In this document: positions 41,505 through 52,700 of the stretch, one piece after another
How positions within the stretch are numbered: position 1 is the first letter of the stretch
Layout of the letters: each line of letters opens with the position of its first letter
Assembly (NCBI RefSeq): GCF_030247185.1
Contig: NC_080571.1
Coordinates: 81,402,525 to 81,466,524 of the forward strand
Length of the DNA stretch: 64,000 nucleotides
From: Malaya genurostris
Taxonomy: Eukaryota > Arthropoda > Insecta > Diptera > Culicidae
Reading direction: 5' to 3'
Translations under genes and position numbers: made by a program
Notes under the pieces: model-generated
Told to the model about the DNA's origin: nothing
The model's database searches: none
What the model saw: the letters and a program-made list of their open reading frames with translations, nothing else

Positions 41505-41541
41505 TATAATATACACAATTCAACTCACATAAGCAGTCAGT
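41505..41541 (+). promoter_or_regulatory. Predicted core promoter of the DUF1989 gene
   Basis: TATAATAT at 41505-41512 and a TCAGTC initiator at 41537-41542 are 34 bp apart (T of TATA to A of Inr), 45 bp upstream of the start codon. This is a standard insect TATA/Inr spacing. Confidence 0.55.
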
Positions 41542-41583
41542 CTTATCACTACACCGTAATAAGCAATTGTACTAGTTCTCACT

Positions 41584-42457
41584 ATGTCACGTTCATTTAC
41601 AGAATATGAACCAACCATTTGCTATAACAAACCGGCTGCATCGATCGTTGCACCGGAATGGTGCGATACTAGGCGTTCGGCCGCCTTGAATGGATCCTTA
41701 GCATTTGAGCTGGTAGTCCCTAGAAAATCTGCCAAAACATGGAAAATGCTATCGGGTGACTTATGTCGAATCACTCTAACTGAAGGTCCTCAGGTAGGAG
41801 ACTTGAACTTGTGGAATTTACACGATCCCCGAGAGCACTTCTACTCGGGAAAAACTCGTCAACTTCATGCCTCACACCTGAAGCCATGCGATCGTCTGTG
41901 GAGCTGCTTACCCCATCTGCGTCCGATGGCCACCTTTGTAGCAGATTCACTGGCTGAGTACGGTGTTGATAAGGATGGCGGAGCGTTGCACGATGTCATC
42001 GGAACTAGGTGTGACGATTACACGTACAAGTTGATAACGGGACGCGATCGATTCGGCAGCTGCCACAGCTATCTGCGAGAAGCCATCCGGGAACATGGCT
42101 TGGACGAGTCGTATGTGCACGATGTTTGGAATATTTTTATGTGTACGGGATTCACTAGGGTAGAGTTTACTCGAATCTAAATTCTTGGCAAACTTAAGGA
42201 AATCGTGTTATTCTAGGATACTCTACAATATTTTTGCAAACCAACCCCTGCTCGAAAAGGAGACTTCATAGAGTTCGTGGCTGATATGGATCTCTTGGTA
42301 GCGCTCAGTGCTTGCCCGCAAGGTAATAAGCTGATGAATTAGAACCATATTATAGATTAATTTTTCAGGTGACGTTTCTATTGTGGTGGGTGAAGAAGTT
42401 CCCGATAGCAAATGTTTCCCATTAAAGGTGGCAGTATACCGACCCAAAATAAGATGA
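41584..42457 (+). CDS. DUF1989 (urea carboxylase-associated family) protein, three exons
   Basis: Exons 41584-42159, 42217-42322 and 42369-42457 join in frame to 256 residues. The introns are 57 and 46 bp with GT..AG ends. The protein has the DUF1989 core: GDLCRITLTEGPQVGDLNLW, then NLHDPREHFYSGKTRQLHAS (residues 78-97), LKPCDRLWSCLPHLRP (99-114), the DxLxxYG and HDVIGTRC segment (121-143), and after the first splice KPTPARKGDFIEFVADMDLL, CPQGDVS and a C-terminal KVAVYRPK. In bacteria and fungi DUF1989 proteins accompany urea carboxylase/amidolyase; the biochemical role is not established and no partner enzyme lies in this window. The cysteine and histidine residues could bind metal (inference). 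No signal peptide. ATG 41584 is the first ATG after the promoter. Confidence 0.88.
42160..42216 (+). other. DUF1989 gene intron 1
   Basis: 57-bp intron GTAGAG..TTCTAG, phase 0. Reading through it gives a stop at 42178-42180, so splicing is needed to keep the conserved C-terminal part. Confidence 0.85.
42323..42368 (+). other. DUF1989 gene intron 2
   Basis: 46-bp intron GTAATA..TTTCAG, phase 1, joining CAAG to GTGACGTT to give PQGDVS. Confidence 0.8.
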
Positions 42458-42521
42458 CGAAATAAGAAAAAAAAACTATTCAATAGTGATTGTAATCTAA
42501 CATAATTCGTTGGAATATCTC

Positions 42522-42527
42522 AATAAA
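42522..42527 (+). terminator. Poly(A) signal of the DUF1989 gene
   Basis: AATAAA 65 bp after the stop codon, the first such signal downstream. Confidence 0.6.
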
Positions 42528-42544
42528 TTACAACTATGCAACTG

Positions 42545-42759
42545 TTCAATTTATTGACTAATTCGCACTTACTTCTATAACTCAATGCAAAGTGCTACTA
42601 CTACATTTCGATGCAGAGCTTGGTTTTTTGCTGAATAGACTTAGCAATGGATTCCTACAGAACAGATAAACTTCACGGTTCATAGTACTATCAAGCTGAT
42701 TAGAATCTTTTTAAGTGCACTGAAAAAAAAATGTTTGCAGTATTACAAGGCGTGTTGCA
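42545..42759. other. Intergenic
   Basis: Short intergenic stretch without a recognised feature. Confidence 0.4.
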
Positions 42760-43100
42760 AGCGGCCATTACACGTGACAATATTATTGTTAATCCAAAGT
42801 ATTGTCAATACCATCAATCCAATTGGCTTGATAACTTGAGTCCGAATTTTTCAAAAAATTCAACCGTTTGGCGCTTTAAATATTGCAACTGAATATTAAA
42901 ATACTGAGAGAAAAGGTCATTGCACATATTTAACAGCTTCTCTATGGCGAGAAAGTATTGTCGGATTGATGAGCAGTTGATGATGAGTTTTGATTTTTTG
43001 ACAATATTTTCGTCAATCCAATGAAGTTTCCATTACACGATCAAAAGTATTGTCAATACTCCTCGTATTGACAATAATATTGTCTCGTATAAGGGCCCCT
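42760..43100. repeat. MITE related to 15649-16097
   Basis: The left end AGCGGCCATTACACGTGACA and the inverted right end AGGGGCCCTTATACGAGACA are followed by a shared ATATTATTGT. Internal hairpin-forming runs of TATTGTCAATAC recur. The ends clearly belong to the same superfamily of MITEs as 15649-16097. No target duplication confirmed. Confidence 0.75.
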
Positions 43101-43679
43101 ATAAAGCAGAGATAATCGAGACTCATGATGTCGGCACCCAGAGAAGTAAAATTGCTTTTTTATTTTTTAGTTCGCTATAGAATTGCCGTACTTCACCTAG
43201 ACTTTGTCATCAGAGAAATAAATCGTTTTTAATTTGCATTTTAATTAGTGTCAATCGAAAGATGATTCAAAAAATTACAAACAAAAGAAATTGCGAGAGT
43301 AAAAACTAGAGAAATAGTTTGCCCTAAAGGAAAGACTCGATCCAGCAAATCTTGACAATATGTGCAAACGTGCTGCAATTTGAACCGCTTTGGATGCGAT
43401 TAAATACATCTACAGTAACCAGCCCATAATAGAAAGCAATTTTCGTAACAAGTGATGATATAAGTCAGGTCAGGTTCTGTTATAATGTGGTAATCGGAAC
43501 AGCACCCTATTTAAACTGAATCAGGGTGCCGACTGAAATCTGCAAATAAAATTACGTTATTTTCTCCGATATTCCAAAAAGTTCCAGACATTTATTCGTA
43601 GAATGAGAAAAAAAGTCTGTTTTTGTTTTCATATAAAAGATATAGAATTGCTGAAAAAAATCAAATTTTGAACCCCGAA
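43101..43679. other. Non-coding stretch, nothing recognised
   Basis: AT-rich DNA with no domain or repeat boundary resolved. Confidence 0.4.
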
Positions 43680-43810
43680 GACTCCAAGTGTTATATTGAT
43701 TTCTTAATTTTCTCGTAGATAGCTGAACCGATTTCAAGAATCTCAGGCTCGTATGAAAGCAACTGTTGTGTTCTGCGGGCGAACTTATGACATGTTCCGC
43801 TTCGGAGATA

Positions 43811-44639
43811 TCTTATGATCAAAAAAGAACCGGAATTTTCATTTTAAAAGTCCCGCGCTTGTCCAATCGGTAAACTTTTATTCTCTCAACGTTGGCAACA
43901 CTTTTATACACATTCTGTCAAATTTTGACGCATATCGTACGGTTAGTTTTTATTTGGTGTCTATACAAAGAAGTTAAAAAATTTTCGTGTGGCGATTTTT
44001 ATAATGGATGAAAATTTAGAACAACGTGCGTGCATCAAATTTTGTGTTGCAAATGGATTTAAGTGTTTCGAAACGTTGAGAATGTTAGAAAAGGCCTTTG
44101 GTGAATCGTGTCTAGGAAAAACACAGGCATACGAGTGGTATAAATGCTTCAAAGGTGGTCGTACAAGCTTGGATCATGATGAGATCCCTGGCCGCCCAAC
44201 AACATCTGTTACTGAAGAAAACATTGAATCGGCGAAGTAAATCGTGTTGCAAAATCGTTCTGTACCGATTAGAGAGATTGCTGTGTTGTTGGGCATCTCT
44301 TATGGATCAGCCGAACACATTTTAACTGATGTTTTGGGTTTGATACGCGTCGCTTCTCGGCTGGTGCCAAAAAAGCTGAATTTCATTCAAAAACAGCGTC
44401 GTGTTGATGTGGCCAAAAAGATGACCGAATGGCACTTCGAAGGTGAGCCGAAACCATCCATTATAAAAATCGCCACACGAAAATTTTTCAACTTCTTTGT
44501 ATAGACTAATCGTACGATATGCGTCAAAATGACAGAATGTGTATAAAAGTGTTGCCAACGTTGAGAGAATAAAAGTTTACCGATTGGACAAGCGCGGGAA
44601 TTTTAAAATGAAAATTCCGGTTCTGTTTTGATCATAAGG
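43811..44639. mobile_element. Mariner-derived foldback element with about 190-bp inverted ends
   Basis: Flanked by TA (43809-43810 and 44640-44641). The arms 43812-44010 and 44455-44638 are inverse copies (for example GGAATTTTCATTTTAAAA, CCCGCGCTTGTCCAATCGG, TGGCGATTTTTATAATGGAT). The left arm is the 5' UTR of the mariner-like gene plus its first codons. The right arm is the same piece inverted and attached after a truncated transposase. Confidence 0.9.
44004..44450 (+). pseudogene. Mariner-like transposase, DNA-binding part only
   Basis: From ATG 44004: MDENLEQRACIKFCVANGFK, LEKAFGESCLGKTQAYEWYK, FKGGRTSLDHDEIPGRPTT, a stop at 44238-44240, then LQNRSVPIREIAVLLGISYG, HILTDVLGLIRVASRLVPKK, KKMTEWHFEGEPKPS. 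This covers both HTH units and the linker of a mariner-type transposase with a short WVP-equivalent. No catalytic domain follows, since the reading runs into the inverted arm. Confidence 0.8.
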
Positions 44640-45305
44640 TATAATCGTAGAACAACGTAACAAACAAACAGACATCTTTAATATTCGTTCAACCTTCTCG
44701 GAGATGGTTCAACGGATTTCGATAAACTAGAGCTCATTTAAAAGCTACTATGAATTCATCGATCAAGTTTGGAAAAGTTATGGCAATTATTTCCGGTTCG
44801 GGAGAAAAAATCTCATAAAAGGCGTAACAGACCAAACGCAGTTTGATTATTCGTTAAATTACCTCTGACGCCACTATTATTTGATTTGATTAGTTTTCAA
44901 GGCTCATAATGAACTCATTCGGTTTCGAAGATATAATCGTTTAAGTGCCGTAACCGACAAATCTATACGCACAGTACTTTCGTTTTCGGGAATGCTACCA
45001 AGTATGCGACTTGAGCGTTAAATCAGGCCTGTGGGAACTACACGAATCAATCTGAATGAATTGTGTCAGAACCCGATCAATATATCGTTTCTAATATCTC
45101 TATTTGATACTTGTTAGAAAATGTTGATATTTTAACTACTAACGAGACCAATCTTGTATCAACACTTGCTAAGTAAACAGTATATTGTTGTTATTTTGTT
45201 ACAACGTATTGATCGAGAATTTAGCCCAAATTCGTGTCAAAAATTATCAAAATTCAAAAATTAATATTAAGACATTATCACACTACTAGGTGGATTAGGA
45301 AGAGG

Positions 45306-46470
45306 GTTTTCTTTCTTTGTCCAGTCAAAACTTCTTCAGCGGAACCATGTTCTCTTCTTATACTCAAGCATCTTATATATGAAAGTTAACTGAAAGCCTT
45401 TTCTAAGAATCTATGATTTGGCGGAATATTTAGTGCTCAATGCATTTTTTTATTCAAATAAATCTTTTATTTTTCACATCAAAATGCAATTGTCTATAGT
45501 AGATTCTAAGCAGAACAGAAAAATCATGATCAAAAACAATAATCAAATCACAAACACTACCCAAGTAACTAATGAACACATACTAATGCCGCGTTATGAC
45601 AGTAAATAATCGCTAATCGACATTTCAACTGCTCTGGAGTGGATTAGGGGCGACTTTGCCAAAATATACGGCTATTCATAGGTAATGCCTATTTATGGCA
45701 ATTGTGTATTCATAAAGCTGAATTACGATTCATTTACAACAATTGCGCTTTCAGATTGCAGATATTGAGCTATATGAATTTTCGGTGCTTATAAAAGGCT
45801 ATTTTACAATCATTATTAGTACTTACTAGTTACCTGGGTACCGAATATGATGATCGCTTGTGAACTTTTTCAATCAAGATTCGATCGATTAATGTAATTA
45901 ATGTTTATAAGATCAATTGACCAGTGATCACAGAATCGCATATAAAATCATTAGATGATTTAATCCACTTTGAGCATTGTGGGAAAAATTACTCGTCAGT
46001 ACGATCAACCGTGATCAATAATTTTGTTTTTTTTGTATGCAACAAAATTCCTATCGTGCTTGTTGGTATCGACAATCTTATTGTTGCCTCAAACTGGTTA
46101 CAACTCCGAAAATATTATTCACTGTCCAAAAAAATATTGCAGAAAATAAAAGGATGTCCGTGCACATACTCAACACGTTTTCAAAGTGTCGTCCAAATCA
46201 CAGTATGTTAAGTTTGATGGCTTGTTACCCATTTCGAAAATTTCTCAACGCTTTGGCATGTTGGATCGTAAATGAGGCTAAGGGTTAACTAGCAGAGACA
46301 GCCAACATCTTGCTATAAAATACCTCATTCGCTCGAATAGCATGCTATAACAAATATCAATCTCATTGCAAGCGAAACGAACGTCATCAGCATGCCCATG
46401 CCGTTCGTGTAAGCATCGACGATTCACCATCTGTCAAAAACGCGATACGTGTGCGCGCTGTTGGTGTGTG
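45306..46470. other. Intergenic, upstream of Jagunal
   Basis: No gene. Frames at 45418-46288 show no domains. The last 150 bases become CpG-richer toward the Jagunal promoter. Confidence 0.45.
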
Positions 46471-46474
46471 CTGG

Positions 46475-46479
46475 TCAGT
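46475..46479 (+). promoter_or_regulatory. Candidate Jagunal initiator
   Basis: TCAGT (followed by G) in a GC-richer stretch about 145 bp before the start codon. No TATA box at the proper distance. The true start site is unknown; this is the best initiator match. Confidence 0.35.
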
Positions 46480-46621
46480 GATGTTGTGAGTGAACGAACT
46501 GTAGTGAAAGTGGTGAAGATTTTTCCCCTGGCCAGACTGGCGCATAAATTTTCAACTCCGACCTTTACCGACTGCCGGAAACCGAACTGAGCTGAGCTGA
46601 GCCCCTATCCGCAAGGCAACG

Positions 46622-46710
46622 ATGGCATCCCGCGGTGGGCCCATGATCATGGGTACTGACGGTGCCGATTTCGAGCACAGGCAGCGTGTGGCCGCACATT
46701 ACCAAATCAG
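46622..46710 (+). CDS. jagn: Jagunal coding exon 1
   Basis: 89 bp coding; encodes the cytoplasmic N-terminus through HYQI. Donor GTTAAA at 46711, a weak but legal donor; the codon AG|T (Ser) is split across the intron. Confidence 0.93.
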
Positions 46711-49700
46711 GTTAAATATTTTTTTCTGACGATCTTAGACTAGTTCGATTGCATAGTAACTAAACTTTGTGGCTAAATGTTATGATACACCGGTTTATGA
46801 TTAGCATTTGCATGTCTGAACAAAAGCTAGCTACGTGAGTTTGCCAAGCGAGAACAAACGATCAGAAATAATTCGCTTGAATTGCTCGCATAAAAATAGA
46901 CGATCGAGGCTTATGGAAGTCACAGAGAAGGGTATTTTTGCTTGGGTCTGGCTGAAGGTGACAGTATTATTGTTACGTTTCGATGCTTCCGATCTCTCAG
47001 CCAAGTATGTGAGTTTTATAGTACAACATAGCTGTCAAACGGAATAGTTGCTATAAATTTTCGCTCGTTTTTTCAACTATAACAACATGCATGGGTTTTT
47101 GGTATATGTATTGGTACCCGGCTTCAATGAGGGGCATGATAGAAGAAGCGCGGTTGGAATTTTGAAAGATAACTTTGTTTTGTTTACAACCGGTGTGCAG
47201 AGTTGGAGTGAAAGTCTTCCAGGATGTAACATATGGTCCATTGAAAATTTTGAAAAAAATTGGAATAATTTAATAAATTCTGATTCTCTTAATTTGTTTG
47301 TCGTTTTTGTTCTCACCAAATTTTCAGTTTCTAGTCATTCTCACATTGGAAAGCTATGCAATCGCTTTGACTTTTGAACTACTCAAGTAACCATGACGCA
47401 TTATAACTTTCCATTAATTCAGCTTTAAAAATTCGCGAAAAATTTGATTAAATACAACGGAGTTAGACATGTTTTCACAATGCTATTATAAAGCTGAAAA
47501 GGGCGATTATTAGACTTATAGGATTATTACTCTTATAGTTATTATTAAAGTTTCGTTGCTCAAAAATATAGCATTGAATGTCGATATATAGCACGGCGGA
47601 AGGTTGTTGTAAAATAATGCTCAGTTACGTTTGAATGCAAATTTAATGCACAATTCTTTAAAGTATGTAGGATTAGTGTAATTATCTATTAACAATGTAA
47701 AAATAGAATTGTCAATGTACAGTGATATAATGCATATGGTTACTTGGGTATGGCCCAAATAACCAAATAAATAATGCGGCTCAGTGTGTGTGTGTAGTAA
47801 GAATGTGTACTCAATTTTTTTTCTGAGATGGTTGAACCCACCATATAAAATTAACACTGGTGACAAGATAGAACAGTTTTGGCTGTGTTTTTAGTTTTCT
47901 CATGAAATTAAGGGGGGAGTAAGGGATAATTTGAATCAAAAAACACTTGAAATTTTTTACGGAGAAAGCAGCTTATTCAAACTTTTTTTACAATATAAAG
48001 TATCATTTAAAGAACATTTAGTTAAATTTCCGTACATTAAGGTAGCGCTTCGCCGTGGTCAAGTCGAAGCGAGACAACTCACTGCTTCCTCTTGCTTTGT
48101 CGCCGAAATTTCACTCTAAATTGCAAATTTCTCCAATACTAACCCGATTCACGAAAAATCAAAAACATACGATTGTAGGTAAATGATTTTGCTATGCATT
48201 TGGCGAAAAATATTGGTTAGAAAGCTTTTCTTTCGCGAGATTTCGTGCGATTTTGCATGCGTTGACATTGTGTGCGTGCGAAAGAATAAGGAAAAAAAAT
48301 TTCGATAAAAATGTTTATCAGGCACAGTTTATATACGAATCGATAGAAAAATTAATTATCTAGAATCGTATGTTCTTGGAATTTCCGTTTTCTTTACCGT
48401 TTTCAAACAATTTTGGGTAAAGTGCGTGAAACCCCGGGATAGACAGCGAACTCCCGTGACCACGGCGAAGCGCTACCTTAATATTGAAAAATAAAGCGGT
48501 AACAGAGCATTCCCTAAAACCTCTTTTGAGAATTACGTTGCGCGGTGAACACGATAACTCAACGTAGAAATATCTGAAATCAAAAATGTTCTTAAATTTA
48601 CTTAAAGTACGAGTTATTTCTTCTTCCTCCGTCGTTCTCAAGTTTTTATTTAGATTTTTTTAATAGTTCGTGACATATTTAAGCAAAGAGCGCAATCCTA
48701 CGCTAAATTTTTCGTCAATTTTGAGGTGATATACCAAGAAAGTATGTTCTAAGTTTGAAAAGAATCGCTTCAGTAGATTTTGCAGGATCGTGTTCATGGA
48801 CTTCCAAAAATTGGTTTTCAGAAAAACGCGTTTGATTTTTTTTCTCAAAAAGAGAAAAAAAAAATTTTTGTAACTTAAACTGAATCATCAATCCCAGAGT
48901 TTCCCAGATCCTATACTTACAAACTACAAGAAAGGGGGGGGGGTCTCGAGGGGCCCTGGCCCCTTCCGAAATCAAAAACAGAAACAAATAAAATGTTTTA
49001 TTCGAAGCGAACAATTGAAATGGAGGTTAAATCCGGGGCAAAATAGAAGAAAATAATATAATGACACTAAATTGTGCGAGCTTACCATAGTTAGGCAAGA
49101 TTCTGCAGATGAGAAAGTTATCCAGCCGCAGGATACCGCATATACTTATTTAGGACTAAAAAAAAAACGCAAGTGCATTTAGAGTACATATTTAGCTAGA
49201 TCCATTATTATACGCTAAAATTACCCGACAATGAACTGGAGTCGTGTTTCGAAGCGACACGAGTGCCTGAAAGGGAGACTCAATGGGTCGGCAAGGTCGG
49301 TTTTCTGGGATTGTAATCGTATACTTTAGGAGGACTACCTCAATGCAAGTATTAGCGTGCATTAATGGAGCGATTAAAAACTGAAATCGCTGTGAAAGAA
49401 TCTTACATGAAGCACATGAGCATCCCTACCATGGTTAAAATCAACGGTTTAAGGTTCCGATTACCTGTTCCCAAACCTCAAGTCATCTCTGAGAAATCGA
49501 TGTGAGATTCGTTTTGGATTTTTATACCGCTACTTCCGGAACCTGATACCGAAACATGTATAGCCACAAATTTAGAAGATGTTTTCCGTTCTTCACTAAT
49601 CGAAATCAGGGAGCTATCTCGGACCACTTCTCAAAATCTATTACAGTATTCTGGCTAGTTATGCTCGAGAAAATTTGAGACATTCCCCAGAAGAACGTCT

Positions 49701-52700
49701 ACCGGAATAAATTTTTTGCCAGAAAAACATCTGCCAGAATAAACCAATCCTACGAAAATCGGCAAAGCCGCCTTATGTATTTAAACGCCGCCGAGGATGA
49801 CGTAGTCCGAGTCGTCCAATGACTAACCGGAAAGGATCTTTATACTAAATGACTATGCCACTGTATATAGTAGCAAAATAGCCTCTTGTCGTAACTATTG
49901 TGCTTGTACTAACAATAGATTAAATGGATATATTGTTTCAATTACTTATCACCATACCGTGAATTTTCTAGTGATAAAGGTTTCGAATGATGTAGGTACA
50001 TAGAGAGATGTGAGATGTGAGACAATAGATTCTTCTGATTATTTCTAACGCAATAGCAAGAAAAATAATTGCAATTATATCAGAAAAATCTTCGATATGA
50101 GAAGCACAGTCTTTAAGTGTATCGCGCAAAGTGTGAATTTAATTTCAACCATGGCGGAACAATTTTTTGGCTTTGAAAACGAAGAACCTTCCAACGATAA
50201 TTCGTGTCAAGTGATTGAAAATTGCCGTGGTTTCAAATTATTGTGTATTGGATATATATACCACAAGGATAAACAGGTAAATACTTTTATGACATTCAAG
50301 CTTTGGTGCTGAAATAATAATTGAACAAAAATTGTAATTGTTACTATCAATAGATCAAAACAAGATGCTATTGGCAATGTGCACTGCGGCGCGAGCAAGA
50401 ATACGATCAAAAATGCAGTGGAAGAGCTCGAACAGAAGCAACTGCCGGAAAGCATTCGTTGATTTCTGAATCGAACCATAACCATCCACCAGATCCATTA
50501 GCAGTGGAATCGTCGCGCTACCGATGTGCCCTTAAACGAAAGGCTCACGAGGGTTTAGAGCATACAGAAAAAAACCAGAAAGACTGTGTGCTGAAGAATT
50601 TCCTACTGAAGTGAGTAACACCACGTGCTAAGATGATAATATATAAAAGCAAATAGAAGATAAAATATTTCAATAATTACACTTTTAATGTACAATTTAA
50701 TTCTACTATTCCAAAAATTATTTAAAGAATATTTTTTAATATGGATTCCAAAATTTCATGATGGAAAAAGATTTAAAAATTATTAATTACCTTTTATTTC
50801 AGGTTCAAACAACAATATCAAAAACCGCGCAACGCAGACTTTGTCAAAGTCAGCGTGCTGATGCAGTTTTACCAATGGATCCTGATGACTATGATTTAGT
50901 GGTCGCAAAGTTCACAAAAACGTTTGATGGAAGACAATTTCTTCTAAAAAAATATTGAAGTTAATGAAGGGCGCATTATGATTTTCAGTTCAACCGAAAA
51001 TCTAACTCGTATAGACGAGTCAATCACACACAATTATTCTGGTCAAATTTTTACTATACATGGCTCAGTTGGATTTGGCGTACGTAGGAAGTTTCTGCCT
51101 TTCGTGCATTTTTTTTTACCGGATAAATGCGAATCCACGTACAAAAAAGCTTAAGAATTTTGAAGAATATCTGCACCGACAAGCAAATTGATTTTAACCT
51201 GAAAGTTATTCTGACTGATTTTGAAACCGCAGAAATAAACGCAATCAAAAGGGTGTTTCCAGATAGTGCTTAATTTGGATGCTTCTTCCATCTGACTAAG
51301 AACTGGTGGAAACGTATGCAAAAACTCGGGCTCATTGGTGAATGTGCTAAAAGCATAAATATGCGCAACTTTCGCTTCGGCAGACCCAGGCCTTGGCCTT
51401 CTTGGAATCCCAAGAAGTACCAGAGGGCCTGGCTGCAGTTAGACAACATGCTCCAGATAGAATGGCACCATTTTTTGATTATATTTCCAGAACTTACGTT
51501 CACGGTAAGACAAAAAATGGTACTAAAATTTCTTCTGCTCGTTTTCCACCAGCTGTTTGGACTACGTGTCATAGTACTTTGAATGATTTGCCTCGGACTT
51601 CTAATGCCATTGAAGGCATCCACAAAAAATTTATTAATTTAATTAAAAAATCGAGTAATGTGACGTTTTACAATGTACTTAAATGTTTCAGGAAGAGCAG
51701 TCTACGACGGCAGAGTTTTTGCGGTACATATTTACAGGGCGATCTGCCAATCAACCGTAGAACTAAACAGCTCATGAAAAAAGAAAATTTCTTGAAAACA
51801 GCTATGGAAAATAGAACTGACGTCGCTCTTTTCGATTACATTCAGGGACAAGCATTAATCTTAAATAATAAATAATATTAGTATTAGTTACATATTTTAA
51901 TGTGGATGCATTTCTTGTTTAAATAAAAAGGTTTATAGTTCCAATAGGAGTTATTACAAATGATCGTGTATTTAATTACCGTTGTCGAAACGGGATGTAA
52001 CCTTCGAGTGTATGATTTTCTGGGTTTCGGTACATTCTGGGAAAAATTTCATGTTTATTTTTACTTTCTAGACTTTTTCTAGGCGATAAATTTCTGGGGA
52101 TAAGACTTCGGATTTCACTTTTCATGAGAATGCTTTTCTGGGAAACAGTATATTAGGGAGTTTATTTTTCAGGAATATAGTTCATTCTGGGAAGTGCTTT
52201 TCTGGGAGACGGTTCATTCTGCAAAAAAATTTCCGACAAAATAGTTTCTGGGAAATGGTTTCCCGGGGAATGTTATATCATTATAATCTATAATGATAAT
52301 TCCAGTGAAAAAGGTGCACCGAAAATTATGTACATAAGCAATCTTTGGTAACATTATTCTTCTCTCTGTGGGCCCCTTCCGAAACGAAATCCTGGGTACG
52401 GGCCTGCGTGTAATGGCACGATGTCAGATCCAGACAAAACAAAGTGTCACTTTCGTTGGGCCGGAGGAAGGACTGATTTTGAAGGCCGTATTCTTTGTAT
52501 ATTTGCTTATACGATTTACTGAGTTAGCCGCATCAACAGGTCGCCATATACTTGTAGACAAATTTGTCGATCTTCTTTCAATGAAAGTAATGAAGGTCAT
52601 ACCGGCGGAGGACTATTTGTCATGCTTCAAAGACTGGAAAAAACATTGTCATAAGTGCATTTTGTCGGGAAGTCGCCGAAGATATTTAGATTATGCTATA

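Larger units (their letters stand above)
43680..45305. repeat. Dispersed repeat related to 10646-12585, with a nested foldback
   Basis: Phrases such as CGTAGATAGCTGAACCGATT, CTCGGAGATGGTTCAACGGA, and the terminal CACTACTAGGTGGATTAGG match the 10646-12585 element (AGATGGCTGAACCGAT and CACTGCTAGGTGGATTAAAC). A foldback of 829 bp interrupts it at 43811-44639. Limits are approximate. Confidence 0.6.
48930..52405 (+). mobile_element. Decayed autonomous MULE element with FLYWCH transposase
   Basis: The left end has the G-run followed by GGGGCCCTGGCCCCTTCCGA as in the element at 21146, but lacks the outermost 15 or so bases. The right end CTGGGTACGGGCCTG at 52391-52405 matches the 22618-22632 terminus exactly. 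Internal DNA at 49080-49210 aligns with 21470-21600. The transposase relic at 50151-51875 shows that this is the parent-type element of the family. It carries mariner and other scraps at 49255-49640. About 3.5 kb, in Jagunal intron 1, same strand as the gene. Confidence 0.75.

Noticed and set aside
47087..47377. 96-codon frame in Jagunal intron 1
   Set aside because: No recognised domain and no splice context; the antisense partner is equally open.
48937..48960. G-quadruplex-like G-run as an independent regulatory element
   Set aside because: The G/C-rich run is a fixed subterminal part of the transposon family, seen also at 21160 and 55995, so it is explained by the element ends.
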